Shown one piece after another: positions 1 to 7,258 of a stretch of 15,470 bases of DNA. Both the position numbers and the translations under genes were made by a program. Under the pieces are notes generated by a model. That model was given only the letters and a program-made list of their open reading frames with translations, was not told where the DNA came from and did not search any database. Every line of letters begins with the position of its first letter. Positions within the stretch are counted from its first letter, which is position 1. The DNA is from Flavobacteriales bacterium UBA7325 (GTDB lineage: Bacteria > Bacteroidota > Bacteroidia > Flavobacteriales_D > Crocinitomicaceae). The DNA lies in assembly GCA_002471375.1 (NCBI GenBank), contig DKPV01000045.1:1-15470 (forward strand), given 5' to 3'.

Positions 1-19
1 GCTTAGTTCTTAGATTAAT

Positions 20-153
20 CAGAATGGTTCTTAGCTAAGAAGCCGTAAGGGCTGTTTAACGGGAATGAGTTTTACAGATAAGAATAGATTTTCTATCAAG
101 GATTATGAATCGAAGCGTAACCCCCCTAATGCTTCTTGGGTGATGTTATGTGC
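20..153 (-). repeat. attC-like structured repeat A
   Basis: On the minus strand this opens with a CACATAAC box at 145-152 and closes with a decayed box, CCATTCTG, at 20-27, where the intact copy at 7259 has CGTTATG. The inner arms CTAAGAAGC (about 35) and GCTTCTTGG (131-139) pair imperfectly, flanked by GTAAGGG and CCCCCTAA. The top strand shares long stretches with the copy at 7259-7383, including AGCTAAGAAG, CGTAAGG, AATGAGTTT and GATAAGAAT. It lies 3' of the gene ending at 195, as an attC site does in a cassette. The weak R' box suggests this copy may recombine poorly. Confidence 0.72.
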
Positions 154-156
154 ATC

Positions 157-184
157 AAAAAAACCCCACATTGTTGAAGGGCTT
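157..184 (-). terminator. Weak candidate Rho-independent terminator after the LamG/T9SS gene
   Basis: On the minus strand, just after the stop codon at 195, a short CCC / GGG stem with a loop of about 12 nt is followed by a run of seven T (complement of 157-163). The stem is short and has a mismatch, so this is tentative. It falls between the gene and the repeat, where a cassette terminator would be expected. Confidence 0.33.
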
Positions 185-194
185 AGCTGAATTG

Positions 195-1745
195 TTATTC
201 TTCAATCTTCATCACGCGCTCTCGCGTTCCATCACTATATATAAAAATCAGCGGAGTATTAGGTTTGAATTCTGTTTCTCGACCCATAAAGTCTACAATC
301 ATAATTAGTTCATTTTCATTTTGATGTAGTTCCTCAATTCCTGTATAGTTCATTATTAGGGTTATCGTTATAACACTGTCACAGCCTACAGCATTCGGAA
401 TGGTATCATTGAACACACCGTTCGTTGTATAGACAGCACCACTTGGTGCGGTATACGAATCCAGTGCAGTTTCGGAAATACTGCTTGCCGTTGCGCTGTT
501 GACTGTAAGGTCGATGGTAATGATACTGTCGCAAGTAACAGCATTTGCTATCAGAGCTGTATAAATTCCTGAGGAAGTATAAACTATCCCATCTGGCGCG
601 GTGTATGTATCACATGTTGTCTCTGTAATAGACGAACTCGTATGTTGCAAAACATTTACAAAAACCGAATCATTGTTCTGACAACCGATGGAGTCTGTTC
701 CGGTCACATAGTAATATGCCGAATTTGATGGTGTAAATGCAACGCCATCTGTTACTCCTCCTGACCAGGCAAGGATATTCACCCCGCTACCTGATAAAGC
801 TATGCTATCGCCATCGCAAATATCCACATCTGTTCCTGCGTCAACTTGTGGATTGCTCACGGTAATTGTTACACTATCCGTATAAGTGGCGCTTCCACCT
901 GCAATAGTTGCATAATAAGTTGTTGTCACTGCTGGTTGAACATAGATGCTTGACGCAGTGTCTCCAGTAGACCAGAGGTATGAAGCGTTAGAATATGCAT
1001 ACGTATTAAACGGAGTGTCATTGCTCCAAGTTGCTCCATTTGTTGAGCCAGAATTTCCTAACTCATCTGTCATGTCACCGTTAAAATGCATCAAATAAAT
1101 TGTGTTAGCGTCATTTAGAAACTCATTGGCTGGGGGAGTGAAATTTGATGTGTACCTAACCGTATCTGACACTCTTAATTCATCGAAAAATCCAGATAGT
1201 CTTGCTGATGACCCCGATGCCCACGTGTGATGATTAATAGTAATATTTCCAGACCCGGGAGTAGAAGTTGCGGCATAAGGTTCTGATAAAGCTAAAACTC
1301 CATCTATGTATAAATAGATAGTACTACCATCTCTAACGCCTGCTATGTGTGTCCAACCACCTGTTAAATAAGGTATATAAGTTTGGTCTCTTAAAAAAGT
1401 GAGTGTGTTACCTGCATTGCCTATACCAAAGTAAAATTTCTGTCCATACCAATCCATACCAAATATATGTTCATCTCCACCTGCAGATCCAGTTTGCTTG
1501 TACCAGAATTCTACAGTGTATTGATTTGCTGTGCTAAAAAAACCATTATTAGGAATTGTAGCATATTGTCCTTGGATAAATCCTAAACTATTGGTATTCG
1601 TTCCTCCGCTAAACATGTTTAATTGAACACTATCTCCAATACAAATAGTCGTATCTGTTTGATCAATATAGGTGTTTCCAGCAGAAAATTGCCCGAAAGC
1701 ATTTAAGCCAAGAAAAATTGTAGCGAGGAGTAGTAGTCTTTTCAT
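195..1745 (-). CDS. Secreted LamG-domain protein with tandem adhesin-like repeats and a T9SS-like C-terminus
   Basis: A 516-residue exported protein. Residues 1-19 form a signal peptide (MKRLLLLATIFLGLNAFGQ). Residues about 55-205 resemble a concanavalin-A-like LamG/laminin-G_3 fold, with the typical phrases YTVEFWYK, WTHIAGVRDGST, IYLYIDG and FFDELRVSDTVRY. Residues 250-365 hold two Ig/PKD-like segments (SYLWSTGDTASSI; DICDGDSIALSGSG). Two copies of a roughly 45-residue unit follow (372-416 and 422-466), each with an (T/L)D(T/S)YTAP start and a CDSIITI/CDSVITI end; the second copy has lost the first Cys. The C-terminus (470-516, with VDFMGRETEF and IYSDGT) resembles a sorting signal seen in Crocinitomicaceae-type secreted proteins, but this is from memory. 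The likely role is a surface or secreted glycan-binding or adhesive protein with no recognised catalytic site. It is the only gene of its unit. Confidence 0.85.
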   Translation of the reverse strand: MKRLLLLATIFLGLNAFGQFSAGNTYIDQTDTTICIGDSVQLNMFSGGTNTNSLGFIQGQYATIPNNGFFSTANQYTVEFWYKQTGSAGGDEHIFGMDWYGQKFYFGIGNAGNTLTFLRDQTYIPYLTGGWTHIAGVRDGSTIYLYIDGVLALSEPYAATSTPGSGNITINHHTWASGSSARLSGFFDELRVSDTVRYTSNFTPPANEFLNDANTIYLMHFNGDMTDELGNSGSTNGATWSNDTPFNTYAYSNASYLWSTGDTASSIYVQPAVTTTYYATIAGGSATYTDSVTITVSNPQVDAGTDVDICDGDSIALSGSGVNILAWSGGVTDGVAFTPSNSAYYYVTGTDSIGCQNNDSVFVNVLQHTSSSITETTCDTYTAPDGIVYTSSGIYTALIANAVTCDSIITIDLTVNSATASSISETALDSYTAPSGAVYTTNGVFNDTIPNAVGCDSVITITLIMNYTGIEELHQNENELIMIVDFMGRETEFKPNTPLIFIYSDGTRERVMKIEE

Positions 1746-1790
1746 TATTTTCTTTTTAAAAACGTAAAATTACGAATTCCATACGTAAGT

Positions 1791-1882
1791 GCATATAATG
1801 TTTTGAAGCTACGCAACATACGGGTTTCAAAGATTGTTTTCTCGAAGCATGATCACGCACGGGGGTATAGGTTGTGTTGGGT
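1791..1882 (-). repeat. attC-like structured repeat D
   Basis: A 92-bp copy. Its minus-strand 5' box, ACCCAAC at 1876-1882, fits the integron R'' consensus RYYYAAC exactly; the 3' box reads CATTATATGC, with CGTT altered to CATT. The arms CTACGCAAC-ATAC (about 1809-1821) and GTAT-AGGTTGTGTTG (1865-1879) pair imperfectly. It shares TTTTGAAGCTA with the copy at 7259 and the TCGAAGC box with copies A, C and E. It separates the LamG/T9SS gene from the histidine kinase. Confidence 0.68.
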
Positions 1883-1910
1883 GTAGTCAAATTTGTTTAT
1901 CTTAAGTCAA

Positions 1911-3038
1911 ATGGATCTAGTGAAGTTTATTGAGACTATAGAAAAACTGTCAAAGAGTAAATCGTTAAGAAGTGGAGATGTTGACTCATTTTTAAAAGAA
2001 TTACTCCTTAGCACTACATCGGCATTGAATTGTTCTAGAGCAAATGTGTGGAAATTTAATGAAAATAGAGATGCTCTAGAATGCTTGTCGTCATATTCAA
2101 TTGATACAGACTCTTTCGAAAGTGGCTATTCTCTCAAGAAAAAAGAGTATCCAAATTATTTTAAATTCTTAATGAAGAATGAATTGATTGTTTCAAATAA
2201 GGCCTTGGATGAAAAGATAAATATTGAGTTGATAGATACTTACCTTTTGCCTAACAAAATTAGATCAATGATAGATGTTCCATTGAGATCAGAGGGAGCA
2301 ATGATTGGGGTCATATGTTTTGAACAAGTTATAAATGAGCGCGAATGGAAACCAGAAGAGCAGAAGTTTACTCAATCAATTGCTCAATTGGTTTCTTTGG
2401 CATTAGAAACTAAAAAGAAAAGACAGTATCGTGAAGAGCTGGAAAGTATAGTAAAGCAAAAGGACCTTTTACTATCAGAGGTAAATCATAGGGTGAAAAA
2501 TAATATTTCAATTATTCTGAGTCTAATCAATTTACAGAAACATAAAGTTAAGGATGAATTTCATGAATTGCTGTTTGATGAGATTAGAAATAAAGTTTTT
2601 TCAATCTCTGCGGTTCAGGAGCAATTGCATCTAAGCGAGCACCTTGATAAAATTAACACCGAGCAATATTTACGTGAATTGGTATCCAATTTGAATAATT
2701 CGTTTGCGAGGGATAAAGCCTTAACCATTTCATGGAATTTAAAACCTTTATTAATTGATATTACACAAGCCATTCCGCTTGGTTTAATTGCAAATGAGCT
2801 TATCACGAATTCATTTAAATATGCATTTGTACCTGATAATTTGACTCCTTTTTTGCATATAAGTTGCACCGAAGAAAATGGAGAGATTATTTTTAAAGTG
2901 AAGGATAACGGTTCTGGCATTAACTCTTCTTCTAAAGGGGGGATGGGGATGGAAATAGTAGAAAGTTTATGCACCCAAATAGACGCGAAACTTTATCGGA
3001 AATTTGACAATGGTTTGGAAACAACGATTGTGTTCTAA
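1911..3038 (+). CDS. Cytoplasmic sensor histidine kinase, GAF-HisKA_2-HATPase
   Basis: A 375-residue kinase read from the ATG at 1911; an in-frame TTG at 1893 is less likely as the start. Residues about 20-165 form a GAF-like sensor domain (SRANVWKFN, IDVPLRSEGAMIGVICFEQV). A short coiled linker leads to a HisKA_2 dimerisation/phosphotransfer helix with the phospho-acceptor His193 in NHRVKNN. The HATPase_c part has the N box (NELITNSFKYAF, about 295-306), the G1 box DNGSGI (332-337) and the G2 box GGMGMEIV (343-350). No membrane segment or signal peptide is seen, so it should sense a soluble signal in the cytoplasm. The family autophosphorylates on His and passes phosphate to a response regulator. 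No intact regulator is in the window, making it an orphan; a receiver-like remnant lies at 3304-3477. It is the only gene here transcribed rightward, against the polarity of the array. Confidence 0.9.
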   Translation: MDLVKFIETIEKLSKSKSLRSGDVDSFLKELLLSTTSALNCSRANVWKFNENRDALECLSSYSIDTDSFESGYSLKKKEYPNYFKFLMKNELIVSNKALDEKINIELIDTYLLPNKIRSMIDVPLRSEGAMIGVICFEQVINEREWKPEEQKFTQSIAQLVSLALETKKKRQYREELESIVKQKDLLLSEVNHRVKNNISIILSLINLQKHKVKDEFHELLFDEIRNKVFSISAVQEQLHLSEHLDKINTEQYLRELVSNLNNSFARDKALTISWNLKPLLIDITQAIPLGLIANELITNSFKYAFVPDNLTPFLHISCTEENGEIIFKVKDNGSGINSSSKGGMGMEIVESLCTQIDAKLYRKFDNGLETTIVF

Positions 3039-3047
3039 ACTTCAGTT

Positions 3048-3182
3048 ACTTCGAACGTTTTTCGCCAGAAACTTTATGGCTCTTAGCTAAAACTTGTTTA
3101 TTGAAGATAGTAATGATTTTCTAACTAGATTTTATCAAACGAAGCAAAATCCCCGTATGGTTTTTAGCTCGTGTTATAACCA
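3048..3182 (-). repeat. attC-like structured repeat C
   Basis: The minus strand opens with GGTTATAAC (3173-3181) and closes with CGTTCGAAG around 3050-3057. The arm GCCAGAAACTTTATGG (starting near 3062) pairs imperfectly with the complement of CCGTATGGTTTTTAGC (about 3153-3168). The inner sequence holds GTAATGATTTTCTA and a CGAAGC box, both shared with copies A and B. It sits between two convergent genes, so a folded form could also end transcription from both sides. Confidence 0.68.
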
Positions 3183-3303
3183 TTGGTATTTCATTAAAAG
3201 TCCATTTCGCAGACAATAAAGTTTATTTGACAACATTTTTTTGTTGGATTGTGGATAATTATCATTTTTCTTAAATTAAAATGATTCACTAATGAAGAAA
3301 CTA

Positions 3304-3477
3304 CTACCGATTTTCACTTCCTTTTAATTGAATATCTATAAAAGCTAGATCCGGCTTAACTATATCGATAGCAGCAGCTAATGCATATTCCCCATAGCTT
3401 TCTTCTCGGTATTCGTGAGAGAAAAGGCTAGTCGAAATGTATTTATCAATGAAGAAGAGCACGTGTCTTCCTGCTAT
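3304..3477 (-). pseudogene. Receiver-like ORF remnant downstream of the nuclease
   Basis: Immediately after the nuclease stop codon (3481-3483) the same frame stays open for about 58 codons and ends in TAG at 3304-3306. It has no ATG; a GTG occurs at 3460-3462. The peptide contains YGEYALAAAIDIVKPDLAFI followed by DIQLKGSEN. This resembles the middle of a response regulator receiver domain, around the phospho-acceptor Asp in a 'KPDL..xDIQLKG' motif. The N-terminal acidic strand and the rest of the domain are missing. I read it as the relic of a regulator gene; a non-coding chance ORF or an unrelated family is possible. It lies next to an orphan histidine kinase but in the opposite orientation. 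Confidence 0.4.
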
Positions 3478-3480
3478 TAA

Positions 3481-4263
3481 CTACTTGTTAATGAATGTTT
3501 TAACACTTGAGTTGTTTTCGGCTTTTTCTTGTATTGGAGAATCTAAATTATGATAGAAGTCTATTCCTGTAATTTCTTCAATTACGTCTATAGAAGTAGC
3601 AAATGAGTATAGTGATTTATTACTTTCTGAATGAGGCAGAAAGAAACCCAACCCCTTGACCTTACCATCTTTAAAGGCTAATAAAGTTTTATAGTAAGCT
3701 CTTGGCACAATGACATTATTGACGCCTATTGAATCGATAGGGTCGTCTAATATTGGACCTGTAACGACAAAAATCGAATCATTGTTTTCAACCCAAAATC
3801 TAACTTTTTCTTCCAGTCTTTTCCAAACACCTCGATTAAACCCTGGTATTTGCGGACTCATATTGCTCATAAAAAAACTATGGCTCATACTTTCACTATT
3901 CATCTTCATACTGCCCGCTGGCGCCATATGCCCTCTATCGTAACCTGAGTACCGATAGTCCTCAAGTCTTGCCGAACCAGTATAAACTAGAGGATCTTCC
4001 CTGTAGTCATTGTTTCTTCTAATATTCACTGAAATACTAGAAGTCGTTAACTTATAAAAAACCCATTCCGCTTGCTCAGCACGCTCGTTATAAGAAAGGC
4101 AATAACCCGTATGATGGATGATTTGATTCCCTGTTGAGTCGGGAATCAAAAGGAGATGTTGCGCTGGGTCTTTCGCTAGATTTATAGAGTCACCACTACT
4201 TTGTGATAATCCCAAAAACAAAAGGGAGAGAACATTAATTAAAACCAATATTATTCGATACAT
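3481..4263 (-). CDS. Secreted DNA/RNA non-specific endonuclease (NUC1/NucA family)
   Basis: A 260-residue protein of typical family length. An N-terminal hydrophobic signal sequence (about 1-20, MYRIILVLINVLSLLFLGLS) indicates export. The catalytic DRGH motif is at 109-112 followed by MAPAGSM, with His112 the expected general base. It is followed by SNMSPQ and GFNRGVWKRLE (about 133-151), which carry the Mg2+-binding Asn and the conserved Trp/Leu-Glu helix. VVTGPIL and VPRAYYKTLL complete the fold, and ITGIDFYHNL is the usual family end. Enzymes of this family cut single- and double-stranded DNA and RNA without sequence preference. It lies 37 bp downstream of the zinc-ribbon/TerB gene on the same strand with no repeat between them, so they are probably co-transcribed. 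Possible roles are nutrient scavenging from extracellular DNA or action against competitors; no immunity gene is apparent. Confidence 0.93.
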   Translation of the reverse strand: MYRIILVLINVLSLLFLGLSQSSGDSINLAKDPAQHLLLIPDSTGNQIIHHTGYCLSYNERAEQAEWVFYKLTTSSISVNIRRNNDYREDPLVYTGSARLEDYRYSGYDRGHMAPAGSMKMNSESMSHSFFMSNMSPQIPGFNRGVWKRLEEKVRFWVENNDSIFVVTGPILDDPIDSIGVNNVIVPRAYYKTLLAFKDGKVKGLGFFLPHSESNKSLYSFATSIDVIEEITGIDFYHNLDSPIQEKAENNSSVKTFINK

Positions 4264-4300
4264 AGTTTGTTTTAATTTTCTTAAGGAAAAAAAGTTATGT

Positions 4301-5995
4301 TTAAAGCGATTTAATCTGGTTTATTAAATCTTGCTCAGCTTGCTCTATGTTCCCATCACTCGCAGCCAAATTGCTTAGCATCCCGATTACTTCATTCAGT
4401 TTTTCTTCAGATGAAAATGTTACATCCGCTTTAGTCAAAGCAGGAAGTTGGGGGGTGTTCATGAGATCAAAAAATTCAGACTTTTCAGTTGAGGTGAACT
4501 CGTCGATTGAATTAATGCTACTTGCTAAGAACTTCTTCTCATCTTCTTCAATAACTCCATCTGCTTTGGCAAGGTAAATCATCAATCGAATTTCTTTTTT
4601 TCGATCCTCTTTTGATTTGAACTTCTTTGTTTTCAGCATCTTACCAAAGAATCGACCTACTTTTTTTGTTGCATCTTTAACATCCTTCTTTACTTCTTCT
4701 GCGGAGTGGTGGAACTTTAGCTCAGCTCCGTCGAAGAAGTTGAGAACTGAAATCTCATGTTCCTGATTGGTTAGCATGTGCGTGTAACTTACGGTTACGC
4801 ACGGTATTACCTGATATGCCAATTCCTCTTCCAGAATTTTGTCAAAAGTATCCAAAGAAAGAGAGAAATCGGACTGAAATTGCTCAGCATATTTTTCTAC
4901 ATGCTGATCTCGAGAAACTTGGGTGTTATCATTTATATTGACAAGAGTTCTGATTTTTGGTGCGTCTTTTACTGCATGATTGAGAATTTCTAACTCGCTA
5001 ATCCCAGAAAGTGGAGAGCCATTGTCAAAAAGCTTATCGCCTTGGTGGTTATTTAGAGTAGTCTTCACGAATGATATGTATCCCATTTCACCTTGTGCCA
5101 GGCACTGTGGACAATCAATCATTCCGTATCTATCTTTATCTCCGTAGCACTCCGTACAGGTAATTTGTTTGTGTCCATCACAGTTTGAGCAGGTGACTTT
5201 TCCGTTCCCTTTACACTTTTTACAGGTCACTTTTCCTCCATTACAATTGTTGCACGGTTTTCTTCCTTTTCCAGAACATTTCTTACAGTCTTTCTTAACT
5301 ACTCGTGTAGATCTACTTTTGCTGCTAACTGCGCTGAGAGTATCGAGTTTATCCATAACCTTTCCGTCTCCACCACAGCTTGAACATCTGATCCATTTTG
5401 ATCCACTACAATCTCCACAATCAAGTCTTCCGTTACCTGCACACTTGTTACACGTTACTTGCCCTTTCGCGGCGCACTCGACGCAGTCCCAAATATGTCG
5501 GCCAGAGCATTCATTGTCGAGACATGTAATTATTTTATTACCAGAACACTCATCACATTGTTCTTTGTAAGTTCGATCTGCAATGAAATATAAGTCCTGA
5601 GTTGGATTAGGACCATTTGCATCGACGTCTATTGGGAAGTTAAAATCACTTGGTAAACTAGCTCCATCGGTGGAAGCTTCGATTTTATGTTTAGAGGATA
5701 AAGTATCAATAATTCTCTCAGAAGGAAACTTTGATAGTTCTCCATGTTTAGCATCTCCACCTTCAAACTCTAAGAAGTTATCCGTGATTGATCCGAATAC
5801 CGGGAAGGTGAGCTTAAGAGAATCTCTATGTGCCGATAAAGCCCTATAGTTAACGTAAAAATAATCGCATCGGCTCACACCGGTGTCTGACGCAATTATC
5901 ATTTTGTCAAACTCACTTGGATTAAGTTGTTTGATTTTGGTGATAACATCAGCCAACGATATATCACCTAGATTTTTATCTGCATTTTCTTTCAT
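4301..5995 (-). CDS. Multi-CxxC zinc-ribbon protein with C-terminal TerB-like domain
   Basis: A 564-residue protein with no signal peptide, probably cytoplasmic. Residues 1-145 are unrecognised. Residues 147-298 are a long cysteine cluster with eleven CxxC pairs plus one CxxxxC (CLDNEC, about 158-163), spaced with Gly-rich linkers such as CAGNGR, CKGNGK and CSGKGR. This is like the zinc-binding centre of DnaJ but roughly twice as long, and there is no J domain (no HPD motif). Residues 300-440 are unrecognised. A Lys-rich stretch (about 433-467) leads to a TerB-like helical domain (about 465-564) with the twin motifs AKADGVIEEDE and AASDGNIEQAE, which in TerB-type domains bind metal. The chain should hold around six zinc ions. 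Function is unknown; a scaffold or stress-related chaperone-like factor is only a guess. It heads a two-gene unit with the secreted nuclease. Confidence 0.85.
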   Translation of the reverse strand: MKENADKNLGDISLADVITKIKQLNPSEFDKMIIASDTGVSRCDYFYVNYRALSAHRDSLKLTFPVFGSITDNFLEFEGGDAKHGELSKFPSERIIDTLSSKHKIEASTDGASLPSDFNFPIDVDANGPNPTQDLYFIADRTYKEQCDECSGNKIITCLDNECSGRHIWDCVECAAKGQVTCNKCAGNGRLDCGDCSGSKWIRCSSCGGDGKVMDKLDTLSAVSSKSRSTRVVKKDCKKCSGKGRKPCNNCNGGKVTCKKCKGNGKVTCSNCDGHKQITCTECYGDKDRYGMIDCPQCLAQGEMGYISFVKTTLNNHQGDKLFDNGSPLSGISELEILNHAVKDAPKIRTLVNINDNTQVSRDQHVEKYAEQFQSDFSLSLDTFDKILEEELAYQVIPCVTVSYTHMLTNQEHEISVLNFFDGAELKFHHSAEEVKKDVKDATKKVGRFFGKMLKTKKFKSKEDRKKEIRLMIYLAKADGVIEEDEKKFLASSINSIDEFTSTEKSEFFDLMNTPQLPALTKADVTFSSEEKLNEVIGMLSNLAASDGNIEQAEQDLINQIKSL

Positions 5996-6019
5996 TGTAG
6001 TAGCATTAGAGTGTCGGTT

Positions 6020-6051
6020 CGAATTTAATATTCTTTTTTGTAAATGTCTAA
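6020..6051 (-). promoter_or_regulatory. Candidate promoter for the zinc-ribbon/TerB gene
   Basis: On the minus strand, TTAG (6048-6051), a 20-nt spacer and TAAATTCG (6020-6027) each differ by one base from the Bacteroidota pattern TTTG / TAnnTTTG. The -7 box lies about 25 bp before the ATG at 5995. The evidence is only motif similarity. Confidence 0.28.
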
Positions 6052-6087
6052 TTTTTTGTCATTGATGAGAGGACATCGATCATCATT

Positions 6088-6223
6088 AACTATAACGATT
6101 AGACTATGAGCCGTTGAGTTTTTTATAGTTAATTTAATTTCCGAACAAAATAGCGTGCAGGCCAAAATGATTTATCATTCGAAGCGAGATTTACAGCAAT
6201 TGAGTCTAGGTAGTGTTATAATT
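6088..6223 (-). repeat. attC-like structured repeat E
   Basis: The minus strand opens with AATTATAAC (6215-6223) and closes with CGTTATAG (about 6090-6097). The outer parts are complementary: TATAAC then TAGACT on one side, AGTCTA then GTTATA on the other. A TCGAAGC box (6179-6185) is shared with copies A and D. The 5' box lies only 4 bp from the stop codon of the 6228-6650 gene. Confidence 0.72.
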
Positions 6224-6227
6224 ATCT

Positions 6228-6650
6228 TTACTCTTCTTTGAAATTATCGTATTGAATTTTCAAGTCTAACGCCCTTTCTCGGATTAGGTTTTTAATTTCC
6301 ACACTGCGTTCAAGATGATTTCCACCAATCATGTCGGAATGGTAAAAAGAGATTAAATAAGAGATTTGAGCTTTCTTATAATTCAGCCAAACCTCCTGAG
6401 TATGATAAAGCAATTTCACAGATTCACCCGATAAGCTATCTGACAATAGTCTGTAATATTTATTCATTTTGATGGTCCATTCTTCTTGAGCGATCCCTAC
6501 GCAAGATACCATTGAATTTGTACTCGAATTTGAATCGAGACTCATGCACTGTTCACATTTTATATCTATTGAATCCTTGGAGTATTGGGAATAACCTATC
6601 AAGGGTAAGATTAAGACAACTAGAATAAGTATCTGTTTCATCGAATTCAT
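6228..6650 (-). CDS. Secreted LprI/DUF1311-like protein
   Basis: A 140-residue protein with a hydrophobic signal peptide ending near GYSQ (about 22). Translation could start at residue 1 or at Met4 (6641), which gives the more usual MKQ start. The mature part follows the lysozyme-inhibitor LprI pattern: SMVSCVGIAQEEW, then MNKYYRLLSDSL, then HTQEVWLNYKKAQ, and a final helix with LIRERALDLK. The QxxWxxY(R/K) element is the best match to the family. Three Cys are present (two in CEQC), fewer than in classic LprI proteins. Some members inhibit host lysozymes; others have no known role. It should act in the periplasm. It forms a compact single-gene unit of about 560 bp between two attC-like repeats. 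Confidence 0.72.
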   Translation of the reverse strand: MNSMKQILILVVLILPLIGYSQYSKDSIDIKCEQCMSLDSNSSTNSMVSCVGIAQEEWTIKMNKYYRLLSDSLSGESVKLLYHTQEVWLNYKKAQISYLISFYHSDMIGGNHLERSVEIKNLIRERALDLKIQYDNFKEE

Positions 6651-6652
6651 TA

Positions 6653-6706
6653 ATTTTAACGATTTGGCTAAACTGCGTTTCGATGCAGTTTAGGTTTTGT
6701 TATTGT
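6653..6706 (-). repeat. Minimal attC-like site S with a perfect 9-bp stem
   Basis: A compact 54-bp site between the genes starting at 6650 and ending at 6727. CTAAACTGC (6668-6676) and GCAGTTTAG (6685-6693) form a perfect 9-bp stem with an 8-nt loop. On the minus strand the stem is preceded by ACAATAAC-AAAACC and followed by CCAAAT-CGTTAAAA. This reproduces the AAC - unpaired spacer - stem - unpaired spacer - CGTT order of short integron attC sites. No T-run directly follows the stem, which argues against a simple terminator. Confidence 0.72.
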
Positions 6707-6726
6707 CATTTGCTGCTATTATCAGG

Positions 6727-7245
6727 TTAATTAAATAACACCAATCCCCCGTTAGAATTATATTTTTCAATGCGCCCCTTGATAATTGTGTCACTGCGTT
6801 CATTTAACCCCGTAAATGGTCTCATTACATCTAGAAAAACCGTGTCTTGGTAATAAAATAAATAGCTTTGATTTTCAGAAAGTTTCATTTCAATATTGTG
6901 ATTTGACAATTCAATTGAGTCTGTTTTGGTTATAATAAATTCTCTTCCTGTATCGTAGTATTTATTTAATAGCTCGTTCAATAAGGTTTTCTCATCGTAG
7001 GGTTTTCCTTTAAAAAAGTAGTTATATGCAACTATCTTAACATTATCACGCGAGGATTCAAGTGTATCCGCCGTTAATTCGTTAAAATATTCCTTGTTTA
7101 GGGTTAGTTGTAGTTCTGTAGAGTCATGTCCTATGTTGGTATCTGTTTTATTAGTTGTTGGGTTTTCTCCGATATAATCTTTGGAACCTTCACAGGAAGC
7201 AAGCATATATGAGCATACTATAATAAGGATGTACTTTGTTTTCAT
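6727..7245 (-). CDS. Small lipoprotein of unknown function
   Basis: A 172-residue protein from the ATG at 7245. An upstream in-frame ATG at 7263 adds six residues and overlaps the GTT box of the neighbouring repeat, so it is less likely. The N-terminus MKTKYILIIVCSYMLASC ends in a lipobox (LASC), so Cys18 should be lipidated and the protein anchored in the envelope. A short Thr/Asn-rich linker (about 22-45) follows, then a mixed alpha/beta body with no motif I recognise. It is the only gene of a unit of about 600 bp bounded by repeats S and B. A candidate promoter lies inside repeat B about 70 bp upstream. Confidence 0.8.
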   Translation of the reverse strand: MKTKYILIIVCSYMLASCEGSKDYIGENPTTNKTDTNIGHDSTELQLTLNKEYFNELTADTLESSRDNVKIVAYNYFFKGKPYDEKTLLNELLNKYYDTGREFIITKTDSIELSNHNIEMKLSENQSYLFYYQDTVFLDVMRPFTGLNERSDTIIKGRIEKYNSNGGLVLFN

Positions 7246-7258
7246 ATTATATGTATTA

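Noticed and set aside
2615..2974. Minus-strand 119-codon ORF opposite the histidine kinase
   Set aside because: It overlaps the ATP-binding domain of a well supported kinase and has no recognisable motif.
3182..3303. Possible gene or RNA between repeat C and the receiver-like remnant
   Set aside because: The stretch has only a short CAACA/TGTTG hairpin around a T-run and no credible open frame.
5169..5570. Plus-strand 133-codon ORF rich in Leu, Pro, His and Ser
   Set aside because: It is the antisense of the Cys/Gly-rich zinc region, whose biased codons remove stops on the other strand; it has no homology-like motifs.
4301..5995. Annotation as a DnaJ chaperone
   Set aside because: The CxxC repeats look like DnaJ, but there is no J domain or HPD motif and the C-terminus is TerB-like.
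6668..6693. Simple Rho-independent terminator
   Set aside because: The perfect stem is not followed directly by a T-run on either strand, and AAC/CGTT boxes flank it as in the longer repeats.
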